The notes beneath the pieces were generated by a model. The model worked only from the letters and a program-made list of their open reading frames with translations, was not told where the DNA came from and ran no database searches. From Cheilinus undulatus (taxonomy: Eukaryota; Chordata; Actinopteri; Labriformes; Labridae), in the NCBI RefSeq assembly GCF_018320785.1, contig NC_054886.1, positions 35,400,110-35,464,109 on the forward strand: a stretch of 64,000 nucleotides of DNA. Direction: 5' to 3'. Positions 21,854 through 34,439 of the stretch are shown in pieces. Every line of letters begins with the position of its first letter. Within the stretch, counting starts at the first letter, position 1. The position numbers and the translations under genes were made by a program.

Positions 21854-24800
21854 CTAGTCTGGTGAGCGCTCGTGCATCTGTAGCATCTCCTCCATCTGTG
21901 CATGTACAGAACAGTCAACAGTTTCATATCCCTCACTACTATCCTCCTCCTCAGGTATGCTCCTCCTCCTGTACCAGGAAACACCCAACATTAACCACAG
22001 AACACAGAGCAGCACAGCTTTGACAACATTAACTATAGCAGTGAAGCTGGTTGGAGTGACCTCCTGGATCTCATCTGTTGGTGTTGATGTCAGGATGGAT
22101 GGGAGAGACTCGGACGTCCCAGCGGGTCTTGGTTGTGTTGTAGGAGATTCAGTGTTGGGTCTGACTGTAGAAAGATGAGGAGAACACAGATCTGACTCCT
22201 CCAGGTTCATCACAGGTTTACCCACGTGCCATGGTGGAGAGCTACACACCTTAGGACAAAAACCATCAGAGTTAGCCAAGAACTTCTGAGTCTTTACTGA
22301 GTCTACACACTGATGTTTTCCTGCTCATTCCACTCACCACCTCTAATGCACCAGACATGATCGTTTCGCCATCCCGAATGTAGACATTTAAGTCAAAATC
22401 AACCATATATGTTTGTAGGTAAAGATTGGAACAGGTGCAGTCCCAGGGATTGGCTGAGAGGAACAGATAGGGCACCTCCTCCTTCTTGTTGAACCAACCA
22501 TCTGGCATCAGCTTGATCTGAAATTTAAAGGAACAGTCCAGTGGATTAAGAAACATCTCTGTTAGCACCAAAGGTCATTTATTTCTGATCAAATACTTCT
22601 ACAGTTCTGTGTCCTTGTTCTCCAACCTTGTTGTTCTCCATGTACAGAATCTCTATGGATGTTAGGGGGTGGAGCATGAGCTGGGGAAGAACCTTGATCT
22701 GGTTTGACGACAAGTCCAGGATCTAGAAAATAGGACATTATGATCTTCATTCTAACATTCTGTTACATTAACTGATTTCAAATGTTATTTCTGATTAGCC
22801 CTTTTAGATAAACCATCTCATTAGGTTTTCAAACTCCATACTCACTTTCCAGATCATGATCTTCGTCCTAACAATCCATACATGCTTTTCAACCTAACAT
22901 TCTGCTCCATGATCACAAACCTTACCTTACTACATGATCCTCATCCTCACTTTCTGCTAAATGATCTTCATACCAGCATTATTCTATATAATCGTCATTA
23001 AAACTTCCTTCTACAAGACTTCCTTACATTCTTCTACATGATCTTCATTCTAACATTCTGATCCATGATCCTTATCCAAACATTCTGCTAAATGATCTTC
23101 ATCACAACAGTCTTCAACATGATCTTGATCCTAACATTCTTCTAACTGATCTGCACCCTAACATTCTTCTAACTGATCTGCGCCCTAACATTCTTCTAAC
23201 TGATCTGCACCCTAACATTCTTCTAACTGATCTGCGCCCTAACATTCTTCTAACTGATCTGCACCCTAACATTCTTCTAACTGATCTACACCCTAACATT
23301 CTTCTAACTGATCTGCACCCTAACATTCTTCTAACTGATCTACACCCTAACATTCTTCTAACTGATCTACACCCTAACATTCTTCTAACTGATCTGCGCC
23401 CTAACATTCTTCTAACTGATCTGCACCCTAACATTCTTCTAACTGATCTACACCCTAACATTCTTCTAACTGATCTACACCCTTACATTCTTCTAACTGA
23501 TCTGCGCCCTAACATTCTTCTAACTGATCTGCACCCTAACATTCTTCTAACTGATCTGCGCCCTAACATTCTTCTAACTGATCTGCACCCTAACATTCTT
23601 CTAACTGATCTACACCCTAACATTCTTCTAACTGATCTGCGCCCTAACATTCTTCTAACTGATCTGCACCCTAACATTCTTCTAACTGATCTGCGCCCTA
23701 ACATTCTTCTAACTGATCTGCACCCTAACATTCTTCTAACTGATCTGCACCCTAACATTCTTCTAACTGATCTGCACCCTAACATTCTTCTAACTGATCT
23801 GCACCCTAACATTCTTCTAACTGATCTACACCCTAACATTCTTCTAACTGATCTACACCCTTACATTCTTCTAACTGATCTGCACCCTAACATTCTTCTA
23901 ACTGATCTACACCCTAACATTCTTCTAACTGATCTGCACCCTAACATTCTTCTAACTGATCTGCACCCTAACATTCTTCTAACTGATCTGCACCCTAACA
24001 TTCTTCTAACTGATCTACACCCTAACATTCTTCTAACTGATCTACACCCTTACATTCTTCTAACTGATCTGCACCCTAACATTCTTCTAACTGATCTACA
24101 CCCTAACATTCTTCTAACTGATCTACACCCTAACATTGTTCTAACTGATCTACACCCTTACAGTGTTCTAACTGATCTACACCCTAACATTCTTCTAACT
24201 GATCTGCACCCTAACATTCTTCTAACTGATCTACACCCTAACATTCTTCTAACTGATCTACACCCTAACATTCTTCTAACTGATCTGCACCCTAACATTC
24301 TTCTAACTGATCTGCACCCTAACATTCTTCTAACTGATCTACACCCTAACATTCTTCTAACTGATCTACACCCTAACATTCTTCTAACTGATCTACACCC
24401 TAACATTCTTCTAACTGATCTACACCCTAACATTCTTCTAACTGATCTGCACCCTAACATTCTTCTAACTGATCTGCGCCCTAACATTCTTCTAACTGAT
24501 CTGCACCCTAACATTCTTCTAACTGATCTGCACCCTAAGATACTTCTCACTGATCTGCACCTAACATTCTTCTAACTGATCTGCACCCTAACATTCTTCT
24601 AACTGATCTACACCTAACATTCTTCTAACTGATCTACACCTAACATTCTTCTAACTGATCTACACCCTAACATTCTTCTAACTGATCTACACCCTAACAT
24701 TCTTCTAACTGATCTACACCCTAACATTCTTCTAACTGATCTAAACCCTAACATTCTTCTAACTGATCTACACCCTAACAATTTTCTAACTGATCTGCAC

Positions 24801-27800
24801 CCTTATATTCTTCTAACTGATCTGCACCCTAACATTCTTCTAACTGATCTGCACCCTAACATTCTTCTAACTGATCTGCACCCTAACATTCTTCTAACTG
24901 ATCTACACCCTAACATTCTTCTAACTGATCTACACCCTAACATTCTTCTAACTGATCTACACCCTAACATTCTTCTAACTGATCTACAACCTAACATTCT
25001 TCTAACTGATCTGCACCCTTATATTCTTCTAACTGATCTACACCCTAACATTCTTCTAACTGATCTGCGCCCTAACATTCTTCTAACTGATCTACACCCT
25101 AACATTCTTCTAACTGATCTGCACCCTAACATTCTTCTAACTGATCTGCACCCTAACATTCTTCTAACTGATCTACACCCTAACATTCTTCTAACTGATC
25201 TACACCCTAACATTCTTCTAACTGATCTACACCCTAACATTCTTCTAACTGATCTACACCCTAACATTCTTCTAACTGATCTACACCCTAACATTCTTCT
25301 AACTGATCTACACCCTAACATTCTTCTAACTGATCTGCGCCCTAACATTCTTCTAACTGATCTACACCCTAACATTCTTCTAACTGATCTACACCCTTAC
25401 ATTCTTCTAACTGATCTACACCCTAACATTCTTCTAACTGATCTACACCCTAACATTCTTCTAACTGATCTACACCCTAACATTCTTCTAACTGATCTAC
25501 ACCCTAACATTCTTCTAACTGATCTACACCCTTACATTCTTCTAACTGATCTACACCCTTACATTCTTCTAACTGATCTACACCCTAACAATTTTCTAAC
25601 TGATCTACACCCTTATATTCTTCTAACTGATCTACACCCTAACATTCTTCTAACTGATCTACACCCTAACATTCTTCTAACTGATCTACACCCTTACATT
25701 GTTCTAACTGATCTGCACCCTTATATTCTTCTAACTGATCTACACCCTAACATTCTTCTAACTGATCTGCACCCTAACATTCTTCTAACTGATCTGCACC
25801 CTAACACTCTTCTAACTGATCTACACCCTAACATTCTTCTAACTGATCTGCACCCTAACATTCTTCTAACTGATCTACACCCTAACATTCTTCTAACTGA
25901 TCTGCACCCTAACACTCTTCTAACTGATCTACACCCTAACATTCTTCTAACTGATCTGCACCCTAACATTCTTCTAACTGATCTGCACCCTAACATTCTT
26001 CTAACTGGTCTGCACCCTAACATTCTTCTAACTGATCTACACCCTAACATTCTTCTAACTGATCTACACCCTAACATTCTTCTAACTGATCTACACCCTA
26101 ACATTCTTCTAACTGATCTACACCCTAACACTCTTCTAACTGATCTACACCCTAACATTCTTCTAACTGATCTGCACCCTAACATTCTTCTAACTGATCT
26201 GCACCCTAACATTCTTCTAACTGATCTGCACCCTTATATTCTTCTAACTGATCTACACCCTAACATTCTTCTAACTGATCTACACCCTAACACTCTTCTA
26301 ACTGATCTACACCCTAACATTCTTCTAACTGATCTACACCCTAACATTCTTCTAACTGATCTGCACCCTAACATTCTTCTAACTGATCTACACCCTAACA
26401 TTCTTCTAACTGATCTACACCCTTACAGTGTTCTAACTGATCTACACCCTAACAATTTTCTAACTGATCTGCACCCTTATATTCTTCTAACTGATCTGCA
26501 CCCTAACATTCTTCTAACTGATCTGCACCCTAACATTCTTCTAACTGATCTGCACCCTAACATTCTTCTAACTGATCTACACCCTAACATTCTTCTAACT
26601 GATCTACACCCTAACATTCTTCTAACTGATCTACACCCTAACATTCTTCTAACTGATCTACAACCTAACATTCTTCTAACTGATCTGCACCCTTATATTC
26701 TTCTAACTGATCTACACCCTAACATTCTTCTAACTGATCTGCACCCTAACATTCTTCTAACTGATCTGCACCCTAACATTCTTCTAACTGATCTGCACCC
26801 TAACATTCTTCTAACTGATCTGCACCCTAACATTCTTCTAACTGATCTACACCCTAACATTCTTCTAACTGATCTGCACCCTAACATTCTTCTAACTGAT
26901 CTACACCCTAACATTCTTCTAACTGATCTACACCCTAACATTCTTCTAACTGATCTACACCCTAACATTCTTCTAACTGATCTACACCCTAACATTCTTC
27001 TAACTGATCTGCGCCCCAACATTCTTCTAACTGATCTGCGCCCTAACATTCTTCTAACTGATCTACACCCTAACATTCTTCTAACTGATCTGCACCCTAA
27101 CATTCTTCTAACTGATCTGCACCCTAACATTCTTCTAACTGATCTGCACCCTAACATTCTTCTAACTGATCTACACCCTAACATTCTTCTAACTGATCTA
27201 CACCCTAACATTCTTCTAACTGATCTGCACCCTAACATTCTTCTAACTGATCTACACCCTAACATTCTTCTAACTGATCTACACCCTAACATTCTTCTAA
27301 CTGATCTAAACCCTAACATTCTTCTAACTGATCTACACCCTAACAATTTTCTAACTGATCTGCACCCTTATATTCTTCTAACTGATCTGCACCCTAACAT
27401 TCTTCTAACTGATCTGCACCCTAACATTCTTCTAACTGATCTGCACCCTAACATTCTTCTAACTGATCTACACCCTAACATTCTTCTAACTGATCTACAC
27501 CCTAACATTCTTCTAACTGATCTACACCCTAACATTCTTCTAACTGATCTACAACCTAACATTCTTCTAACTGATCTGCACCCTTATATTCTTCTAACTG
27601 ATCTACACCCTAACATTCTTCTAACTGATCTGCGCCCTAACATTCTTCTAACTGATCTACACCCTAACATTCTTCTAACTGATCTGCACCCTAACATTCT
27701 TCTAACTGATCTGCACCCTAACATTCTTCTAACTGATCTACACCCTAACATTCTTCTAACTGATCTGCACCCTAACATTCTTCTAACTGATCTACACCCT

Positions 27801-30800
27801 AACATTCTTCTAACTGATCTACACCCTAACATTCTTCTAACTGATCTACACCCTAACATTCTTCTAACTGATCTGCGCCCCAACATTCTTCTAACTGATC
27901 TGCGCCCTAACATTCTTCTAACTGATCTACACCCTAACATTCTTCTAACTGATCTGCACCCTAACATTCTTCTAACTGATCTGCACCCTAACATTCTTCT
28001 AACTGATCTACACCCTAACATTCTTCTAACTGATCTGCACCCTAACATTCTTCTAACTGATCTACACCCTAACATTCTTCTAACTGATCTACACCCTAAC
28101 ATTCTTCTAACTGATCTAAACCCTAACATTCTTCTAACTGATCTACACCCTAACATTCTTCTAACTGATCTACACCCTTACATTCTTCTAACTGATCTAC
28201 ACCCTAACATTCTTCTAACTGATCTACACCCTAACATTCTTCTAACTGATCTACACCCTAACATTCTTCTAACTGATCTACACCCTAACATTCTTCTAAC
28301 TGATCTACACCCTTACATTGTTCTAACTGATCTACACCCTAACATTCTTCTAACTGATCTACACCCTAACATTCTTCTAACTGATCTACACCCTAACATT
28401 CTTCTAACTGATCTACACCCTTACATTCTTCTAACTGATCTACACCCTAACATTCTTCTAACTGATCTGCACCCTAACATTCTTCTAACTGATCTAAACC
28501 CTAACATTCTTCTAACTGATCTACACCCTAACATTCTTCTAACTGATCTACACCCTTACATTCTTCTAACTGATCTACACCCTAACATTCTTCTAACTGA
28601 TCTACACCCTAACATTCTTCTAACTGATCTACACCCTAACATTCTTCTAACTGATCTACACCCTAACATTCTTCTAACTGATCTACACCCTTACATTCTT
28701 CTAACTGATCTACACCCTAACAATTTTCTAACTGATCTACACCCTAACATTCTTCTAACTGATCTACACCCTAACATTCTTCTAACTGATCTACACCCTA
28801 ACATTCTTCTAACTGATCTACACCCTTACATTGTTCTAACTGATCTTTATATACTGACACTAACATTCTTCTAACTGATCTGCACCTAACATTCTTCTAA
28901 CTGATCTGCACCTAACACTCTTCTAACTGATCTACACCTAACATTCTTCTAACTGATCTACACCCTAACATTCTTCTAACTGATCTACACCCTAACATTC
29001 TTCTAACTGATCTACACCCTAACACTCTTCTAACTGATCTACACCCTAACATTCTTCTAACTGATCTGCACCCTAACATTCTTCTAACTGATCTGCACCC
29101 TAACATTCTTCTAACTGATCTGCACCCTTAGATTCTTCTAACTGATCTACACCTAACATTCTTCTAACTGATCTACACCTAACATTCTTCTAACTGATCT
29201 ACACCCTAACATTCTTCTAACTGATCTACACCTAACACTCTTCTAACTGATCTACACCATAACAGTCTTCTAACTGATCTTGACCCTAACATTCTTCTAA
29301 CTGATCTGCACCCTAACATTCTTCTAACTGATCTGCACCCTTATATTCTTCTAACTGATCTACACCCTAACATTCTTCTAACTGATCTACACCCTAACAC
29401 TCTTCTAACTGATCTACACCCTAACATTCTTCTAACTGATCTGCACCCTAACATTCTTCTAACTGGTCTGCACCCTAACATTCTTCTAACTGATCTACAC
29501 CCTAACACTCTTCTAACTGATCTACACCCTAACATTCTTCTAACTGATCTTCACCCTAACATTCTTCTAACTGATCTACACCCTAACATTCTTCTAACTG
29601 ATCTACACCTAACACTCTTCTAACTGATCTACACCTAACATTCTTCTAACTGATCTGCACCTAACATTCTTCTAACTGATCTGCACCTAACATTCTTCTA
29701 ACTGATCTACACCTAACATTCTTCTAACTGATCTACACCCTAACATTCTTCTAACTGATCTGCACCTAACATTCTTCTAACTGATCTGCACCTAACATTC
29801 TTCTAACTGATCTGCACCCTAACATTCTTCTAACTGATCTACACCCTAACATTCTTCTAACTGGTCTGCACCCTAACATTCTTCTAACTGATCTGCACCC
29901 TAACATTCTTCTAACTGATCTACACCCTAACATTCTTCTAACTGATCTGCACCCTAACATTCTTCTAACTGATCTACACCCTAACATTCTTCTAACTGAT
30001 CTACACCCTAACATTCTTCTAACTGATCTACACCCTAACATTCTTCTAACTGGTCTGCACCCTAACATTCTTCTAACTGATCTACACCCTAACATTCTTC
30101 TAACTGATCTGCACCCTAACATTCTTCTAACTGATCTACACCCTAACATTCTTCTAACTGATCTACACCCTAACATTCTTCTAACTGATCTACACCCTAA
30201 CATTCTTCTAACTGATCTACACCCTAACATTCTTCTAACTGATCTACACCCTAACATTCTTCTAACTGATCTGCACCCTAACATTCTTCTAACTGATCTA
30301 CACCCTAACATTCTTCTAACTGGTCTGCACCCTAACATTCTTCTAACTGATCTCCATCCTAACATTCTGCTACATGCCTTTACCCCCAGTAAGCTAGTCC
30401 ACAGTATCCTCCCACCCTCAGAGCTCATGCTAGCTCCCTGACCTGAAGTCTGTCCAGTCCAGAGAAGGTCTGGTCGGTCAGAGAGACGATGGTGTTGTTA
30501 TCCAGGTAGAGCTCAGTCAGAGCGGGACAGGCGGAGAAGGCGTGGTCAGAGAGGGACGTCAGACGGTTTGATCCCAGGCGGAGAACACTGAGAGTGGGCA
30601 GGAGTGGAGAACCACTGGGGGTCACCTCTGGAACCTGAACAAACACAGAGTCTGATACCAGCGGGATTCTCTTCATTTATTCAGTAAATATTTATGCTTG
30701 TCTGGATCTTAGAGACACCTTGTTTCCTGTGAGGTCGATCTCATATAGGTCTGTGAAGACAGTGAAGGAGGACCAGGACAGACTGGAGATCAGGTTGTTG

Positions 30801-31787
30801 GGGAACAGCAGTACCTTTCAAAGGGGAGTAGAAGAAGAGATGTCAGTACTTCCTGTCAAACTGTCATTTATCTAGTATTTAGAAAAAAGAGCTGAAACAG
30901 GTAAATCAAGAGGTAACTGCCTTTTTCAGAGAGATCTGAGAGCTCTGTTTTTTCCCCAGCTTGGAGCCGAAAAACAACAGGAAAGACAGAAACACAAGAA
31001 TGCGCTTGCTGCTGTTCTTCTGAGGTTTTTGTTGGCACAGCAGCAAACTTTCAGCGTTATAGCGCTTCTCTATGAGACTTCCTGTCCTCTGCTGACAGGA
31101 AGGATTCCGGTTTTTGAATTTCGGTCTCCTTTTTTGCTTTCTTGAAGCTAAAGATGAAGTCCAACATGTGAGACATTTCTGTGACAGTGAAGATGTTACT
31201 GATCCGTTCCAGTAGAAAGGAAGGTTTGATCATGTTCCTCAGAGGAATGGATGAGACTTTAGTGGAAACTGGTCCAAACCTTCAGGTAACACTGGGCTGA
31301 CTGGGTGAGGAACAGCTGATCAGTTAATAAGGCTACTGTCAGCGTGAAAGCTAGAATAAAGTAAATCACCTGTGTGTACCCAACACAGCTTACACAAGAG
31401 CAATGTTGTGGTTTCTCCTCTTACTAAAAGTCTTCTTAGCATCAGTCACCAATAATGATGCTGCCCCATGGTTCTGATGGATGGGACAGCATAAAAACAA
31501 GCTGATTCAAACATCAAACTCCTCATATGAACATTTTTACAGGTTTTGCTGCTGTTTTATGTTTAATATAAAAACATTTGTCACATCAAATGTCATGTTT
31601 GGCTGTCTGTGTTTCTCCATTTTACCCTGATCTGGGGATCCAATCCTGCTGGGACGTCGCTCAGTCCGGCCTCCTTGCAGTTTGTGGACCGTCGGTGGTC
31701 CCTGTCCCTGCCGTCCTGGCATCCAGGCACAGCTGTAACCATGATGACCTGATCCAGGAGGAAGAAGAGGAGGAGGAAGAGCTGCAT
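21854..31787 (-). CDS. Platelet glycoprotein Ib alpha-like, copy B (short-stalk form)
   Basis: Coding exons (minus): 31787-31626, 30814-30719, 30634-30443, 22722-22627, 22517-21854, with the same lengths and phases as copy A except the last. About 402 residues with the frame break resolved. Signal peptide, LRR N-cap, LRRs and C-cap match copy A: exon 3 protein is identical, exons 2 and 4 differ by one residue each, and exon 1 differs at 11 of 54. After ESDLC it diverges. The stalk is only about 46 residues (STVRPNTESPTTQPRPAG), followed by a different membrane span (AIVNVVKAVLLCVLWLMLGV) and a roughly 39-residue acidic tail with GYETVDCS. It is therefore predicted to be an LRR receptor sitting close to the membrane without the long mucin stalk. 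It could be a thrombocyte receptor variant, another GPIb/V/IX-like chain or a decaying duplicate. Intron 4 is swollen to 7.7 kb by a minisatellite. Confidence 0.8.
22860..30360. repeat. 27-bp minisatellite, gp1ba copy B intron 4 (about 270 copies)
   Basis: From about 23130 to 30355 the intron is an almost pure tandem array of a 27-bp unit (AACATTCTTCTAACTGATCT plus ACACCCT or GCACCCT). A diverged lead-in lies at 22860-23130. Because 27 is divisible by 3, the minus strand carries a periodic open frame (MLGCRSVRR)n in pieces up to 220 codons. I regard this as a by-product of repeat arithmetic, not a gene. Rare variants recur at fixed distances: the blocks at 26477 and 27368, and those at 26693 and 27584, are each offset by 891 bp (33 units), and 24803/26477 and 25019/26693 by 1674 bp (62 units), showing higher-order duplication. 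Each unit holds one CCCTAA hexamer. One-base deletions (ACACCTAAC) cluster at 28860-29800. Confidence 0.95.
30820..31620. other. gp1ba copy B intron 1, unique sequence
   Basis: This 0.8-kb intron has no tandem repeat, unlike the roughly 5.9-kb intron 1 of copy A. No gene or element was recognised. Confidence 0.5.
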
Positions 31788-31902
31788 CGTGATGAGGACC
31801 TCACATTGGTGTCCGTCTTTGAGGAAGAATGAAGAGAATAATGAAGGAGGTCAAACATTACTGAAGTATCTGCTGGAGCTGTAGTTATGGGCAGTTCCTG
31901 AA

Positions 31903-31916
31903 ACAGGAAGTGATAA
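31903..31916 (-). promoter_or_regulatory. Composite ETS-GATA site upstream of gp1ba copy B
   Basis: ACAGGAAGTGATAA on the plus strand, identical to the copy A site and similarly placed, about 116 bp before the copy B ATG. Flanking CTCTTTAG, CTCAGCTG and TTGATATCA match copy A (CTCTTTAG, TTCAGCTG, CTGATATCA), so the proximal promoter was duplicated with the gene and kept. This predicts the same thrombocyte-lineage expression for both copies. Confidence 0.65.
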
Positions 31917-32589
31917 AACTCTTTAGCTCAGCTGTTTGAGTCTTGATATCAAACCCTGGCTTCTTATTGGCTCTGCTTTGTATGATTTTAAATGTATGAG
32001 AGGTCACAGGAGGGCAGCTCCTGAAGAAGGGGAACTTTCTCAAAGATAGCAGAAGCAAAACCACAAGGACTCTTTGGGTGGACTCGCTAAACTATCAGCT
32101 CGAGGACTTGACCTCATGGCTGGGTTTTTTCTCTGATATCGTAGAGAGGTGTGAGTCTTCCCCAGTTAGGCCAAATTAATTTAAAATAAATAAACTGAGC
32201 AAAACTGGAACTAGCTGTAGCTCAAGAATAGCTTCAAGTAAAAAAACCTTGAGAACACCTTATCAGTGGGTAAATACTGATCAACACTGCGCTATGAAGA
32301 AAGTGACGCAGCACTGACTTAGATCTGAAGTTTAATGCTGGTATAGTAGAGCTGAGTTGGGGGATTACTGGGAGAACTGGGGATGTTTTTTGCTGCTGAC
32401 TAGAGTCTCATAGTCTGGGGTTATGGTAGACAAAGCAGCTCTGAGGTCATGCTCAGTGTCCAGTCTGTGCCTGTGCTTCGTCTTCAGCTGGACCAGAGCT
32501 GAAGCTTCTCTCACAGAGATAGGTGGAGGATTTTACTGCCTTAGTAAGGGAACTGGGAGGAAAGGGTACTCTTTCATCTGAACTGGGAG

Positions 32590-34330
32590 AGGCTTACCTC
32601 CATGAATTTATTTTTCAGTGTGCGGCCACATGACAGCTCCACCAGCTGACTCTCTTTGTTGCTTAGCAACGTGACGCTTTCTGTGTTAATACCAAAGAGG
32701 CCATTAAACCGCTCCTGTAGTTTATTCAGATGTGCCGTGGTCGTTTTTGCTCCTGTGAGTCCTCCTCCCACATGTAAACCAGTAAAACTGCTTTGTTTAA
32801 CCCTTGTGCCCTCCTCGGGCATTTTTGGCCATTTTTCTCAAGTTTTTTTTTTTTTTTTGTACTTGTGATAATTTTGTCAGTTTTACAGCTTGTGTCATGA
32901 ATTTTTGCAGGAAATTTTCTTTCTAGTTAATTTTTTGAAATCCAACATGTTTTACTCTTCAGTGTCATTCATAGTCTCTCAATGAATTTACTACCCTCTG
33001 GACACCTTCAAGGCCAAAAATGCACACGTACAAAAAAACTGCTATATAATCAGCATACATCAATATGTTTTTCTACTTTTTTTCCATAAATCTCTTAAAC
33101 AACTTCAGACCTGCTCAAAACTACCAAACATTCAATCATTTTTTAGATTTTAACCCTTTAAATGCCAGTTTGATTATTTGAAATATTTTATTTTTCACTA
33201 CAAAAAACACAAAAAGTGAATTATTTTCCATAAAATTAATAGTAGAAAGATGGGTCTTTGGTGCTGATGAGCTTCTTGGATGGGTCAAAGGTTAGCAACA
33301 AAAGTGATTTCATTGCCCTTGTATTTTTTAGAATATTTCATAACATAATAGACAAAAATATGAGAATGTGGTGCATGGTCCTACAATGAGTAAATGGTTG
33401 AATCTGGTGGAATACGGTAAAAATGTCAAATCTCTCTAGACTTCTTCACATTGAAATGCTGACATTAAAGAATGCATGATTTTATACTGCAGTGACAGTG
33501 AGATTAAAAAACCTGGTTTTAATGGAAGTCAATGGGGGCATTTTTGCCTCGAAGGTGTCCAGAGGGTATTTCTGACATTACGTAAAAAATGTTAATGCAA
33601 TCACATCAGTTTAGTTGATAATCTTTGACCCATCCAAGACTCTCATCAGCACCAAAGCCCCATCTTTCTACTATTTATCAAATGGAAAATAATTCACTTT
33701 TTGTGTTTTTTTGTAGTGAAAAATAAGATATTTCAAATAATCAAACTGGCATTAAAAGGGTTAAAACTCTGAGAATTATTGATATCTTTTTGTAGTTGTG
33801 AGCAGGTCTGAGGTTGTTAAAGGGATTTATGAAAAAAATATTGACGTATGCTGATTTAATGGTGATTTTTCTGTACGTGTACATTTTTGCCTCGGTGTAA
33901 AGAGGGCAGTGAATTTGAGGAGGGCACAGGGGTTGAGCTGATTCGTCCATTTGTAAAGCAGAATGAGCGCTTGCATTAATACTGTCTGTCATGTCTTCTA
34001 CTGGGCTGCTTACAGTGTCATTTCTAGTTTTGAGTTTTTCTGCGGCAGCTTCGTCTACTCTCTCACTATGTTCAGTGCTGCAGGGAGAATGAGCTCCTCC
34101 GTGGTGGTGTGGAGCTTTTTGACTTAGCAACATGACGTGCCACCCGGTACGAAGCGTGGAGTTCAAGTTTTCAGCATGATGAAGTCAGGCACCTCAGGTC
34201 CTGAAGTGGTCTTCGAAAGTCCTCAACAGGTTTATCTTTGAGAACAGGGTGCTCTGTTTCTAGATGTCGCTTTAGTTTTGACATCTTCGTACTTTCATGA
34301 GTCAGCACCTCGCTGCACTAAACAATGAGG
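32590..34330 (-). pseudogene. Decayed hAT-type (ZBED/SCAND3-like) transposase gene
   Basis: Reading the minus strand, a BED-finger-like end (STKMSKLKRHLETEHPVLKD, plus strand about 34247-34309) starts the remnant. The C-terminal end (LNKLQERFNGLFGI, QLVELSCGRTLKNKFMEVSL, about 32590-32760) matches the conserved dimerisation region of hAT/ZBED5/SCAND3-family proteins. Frameshifts and stops separate the parts, most of the catalytic core is missing, and a TTAA-flanked palindromic element sits inside at 32801-33932. It cannot encode an active transposase. Confidence 0.6.
32801..33932. mobile_element. piggyBac-like palindromic MITE (nested structure)
   Basis: The left end is TTAA (32797-32800) then CCCTTGTGCCCTCCTC. 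The right end, read inward, is CCCCTGTGCCCTCCTC, flanked by TTGA, a probable decayed TTAA. Inside, a second pair of ends is nested: TTAA (33150-33153) with CCCTTTAAATGCCAG, and CTGGCATTAAAAGGG with TTAA (33761-33764). These have about 145-bp arms that match closely (for example TTTGATTATTTGAAATAT in both). Inverted pairing continues outward from about 33150 to 32991 and from 33765 to 33910. There is no transposase. TTAA duplication and CCC ends are piggyBac hallmarks. The left arm has about 170 extra bases. Confidence 0.65.
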
Positions 34331-34439
34331 TTTTTGTCCTCAATGTAAGAAAATATTTCATGTACCTGCGTTTCGCCATGCCGAATTAGCATATGAAAAC
34401 AAACTTTGGTCTTCCTCTGCTGTGAAATGCAGTTTTGTG

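Noticed and set aside
23130..30355. Interstitial telomere sequence because each unit contains CCCTAA
   Set aside because: Only one hexamer per 27 bp and no tandem CCCTAA runs, so coincidental wording is the simpler reading.
23114..30428. Long minus-strand open frames of (MLGCRSVRR)n as protein-coding genes
   Set aside because: They are translations of a 27-bp satellite inside gp1ba copy B intron 4. Frame openness follows from the unit length being divisible by three, and frames end wherever a unit has an indel or variant. No promoter, conserved ends or non-repeat domain.
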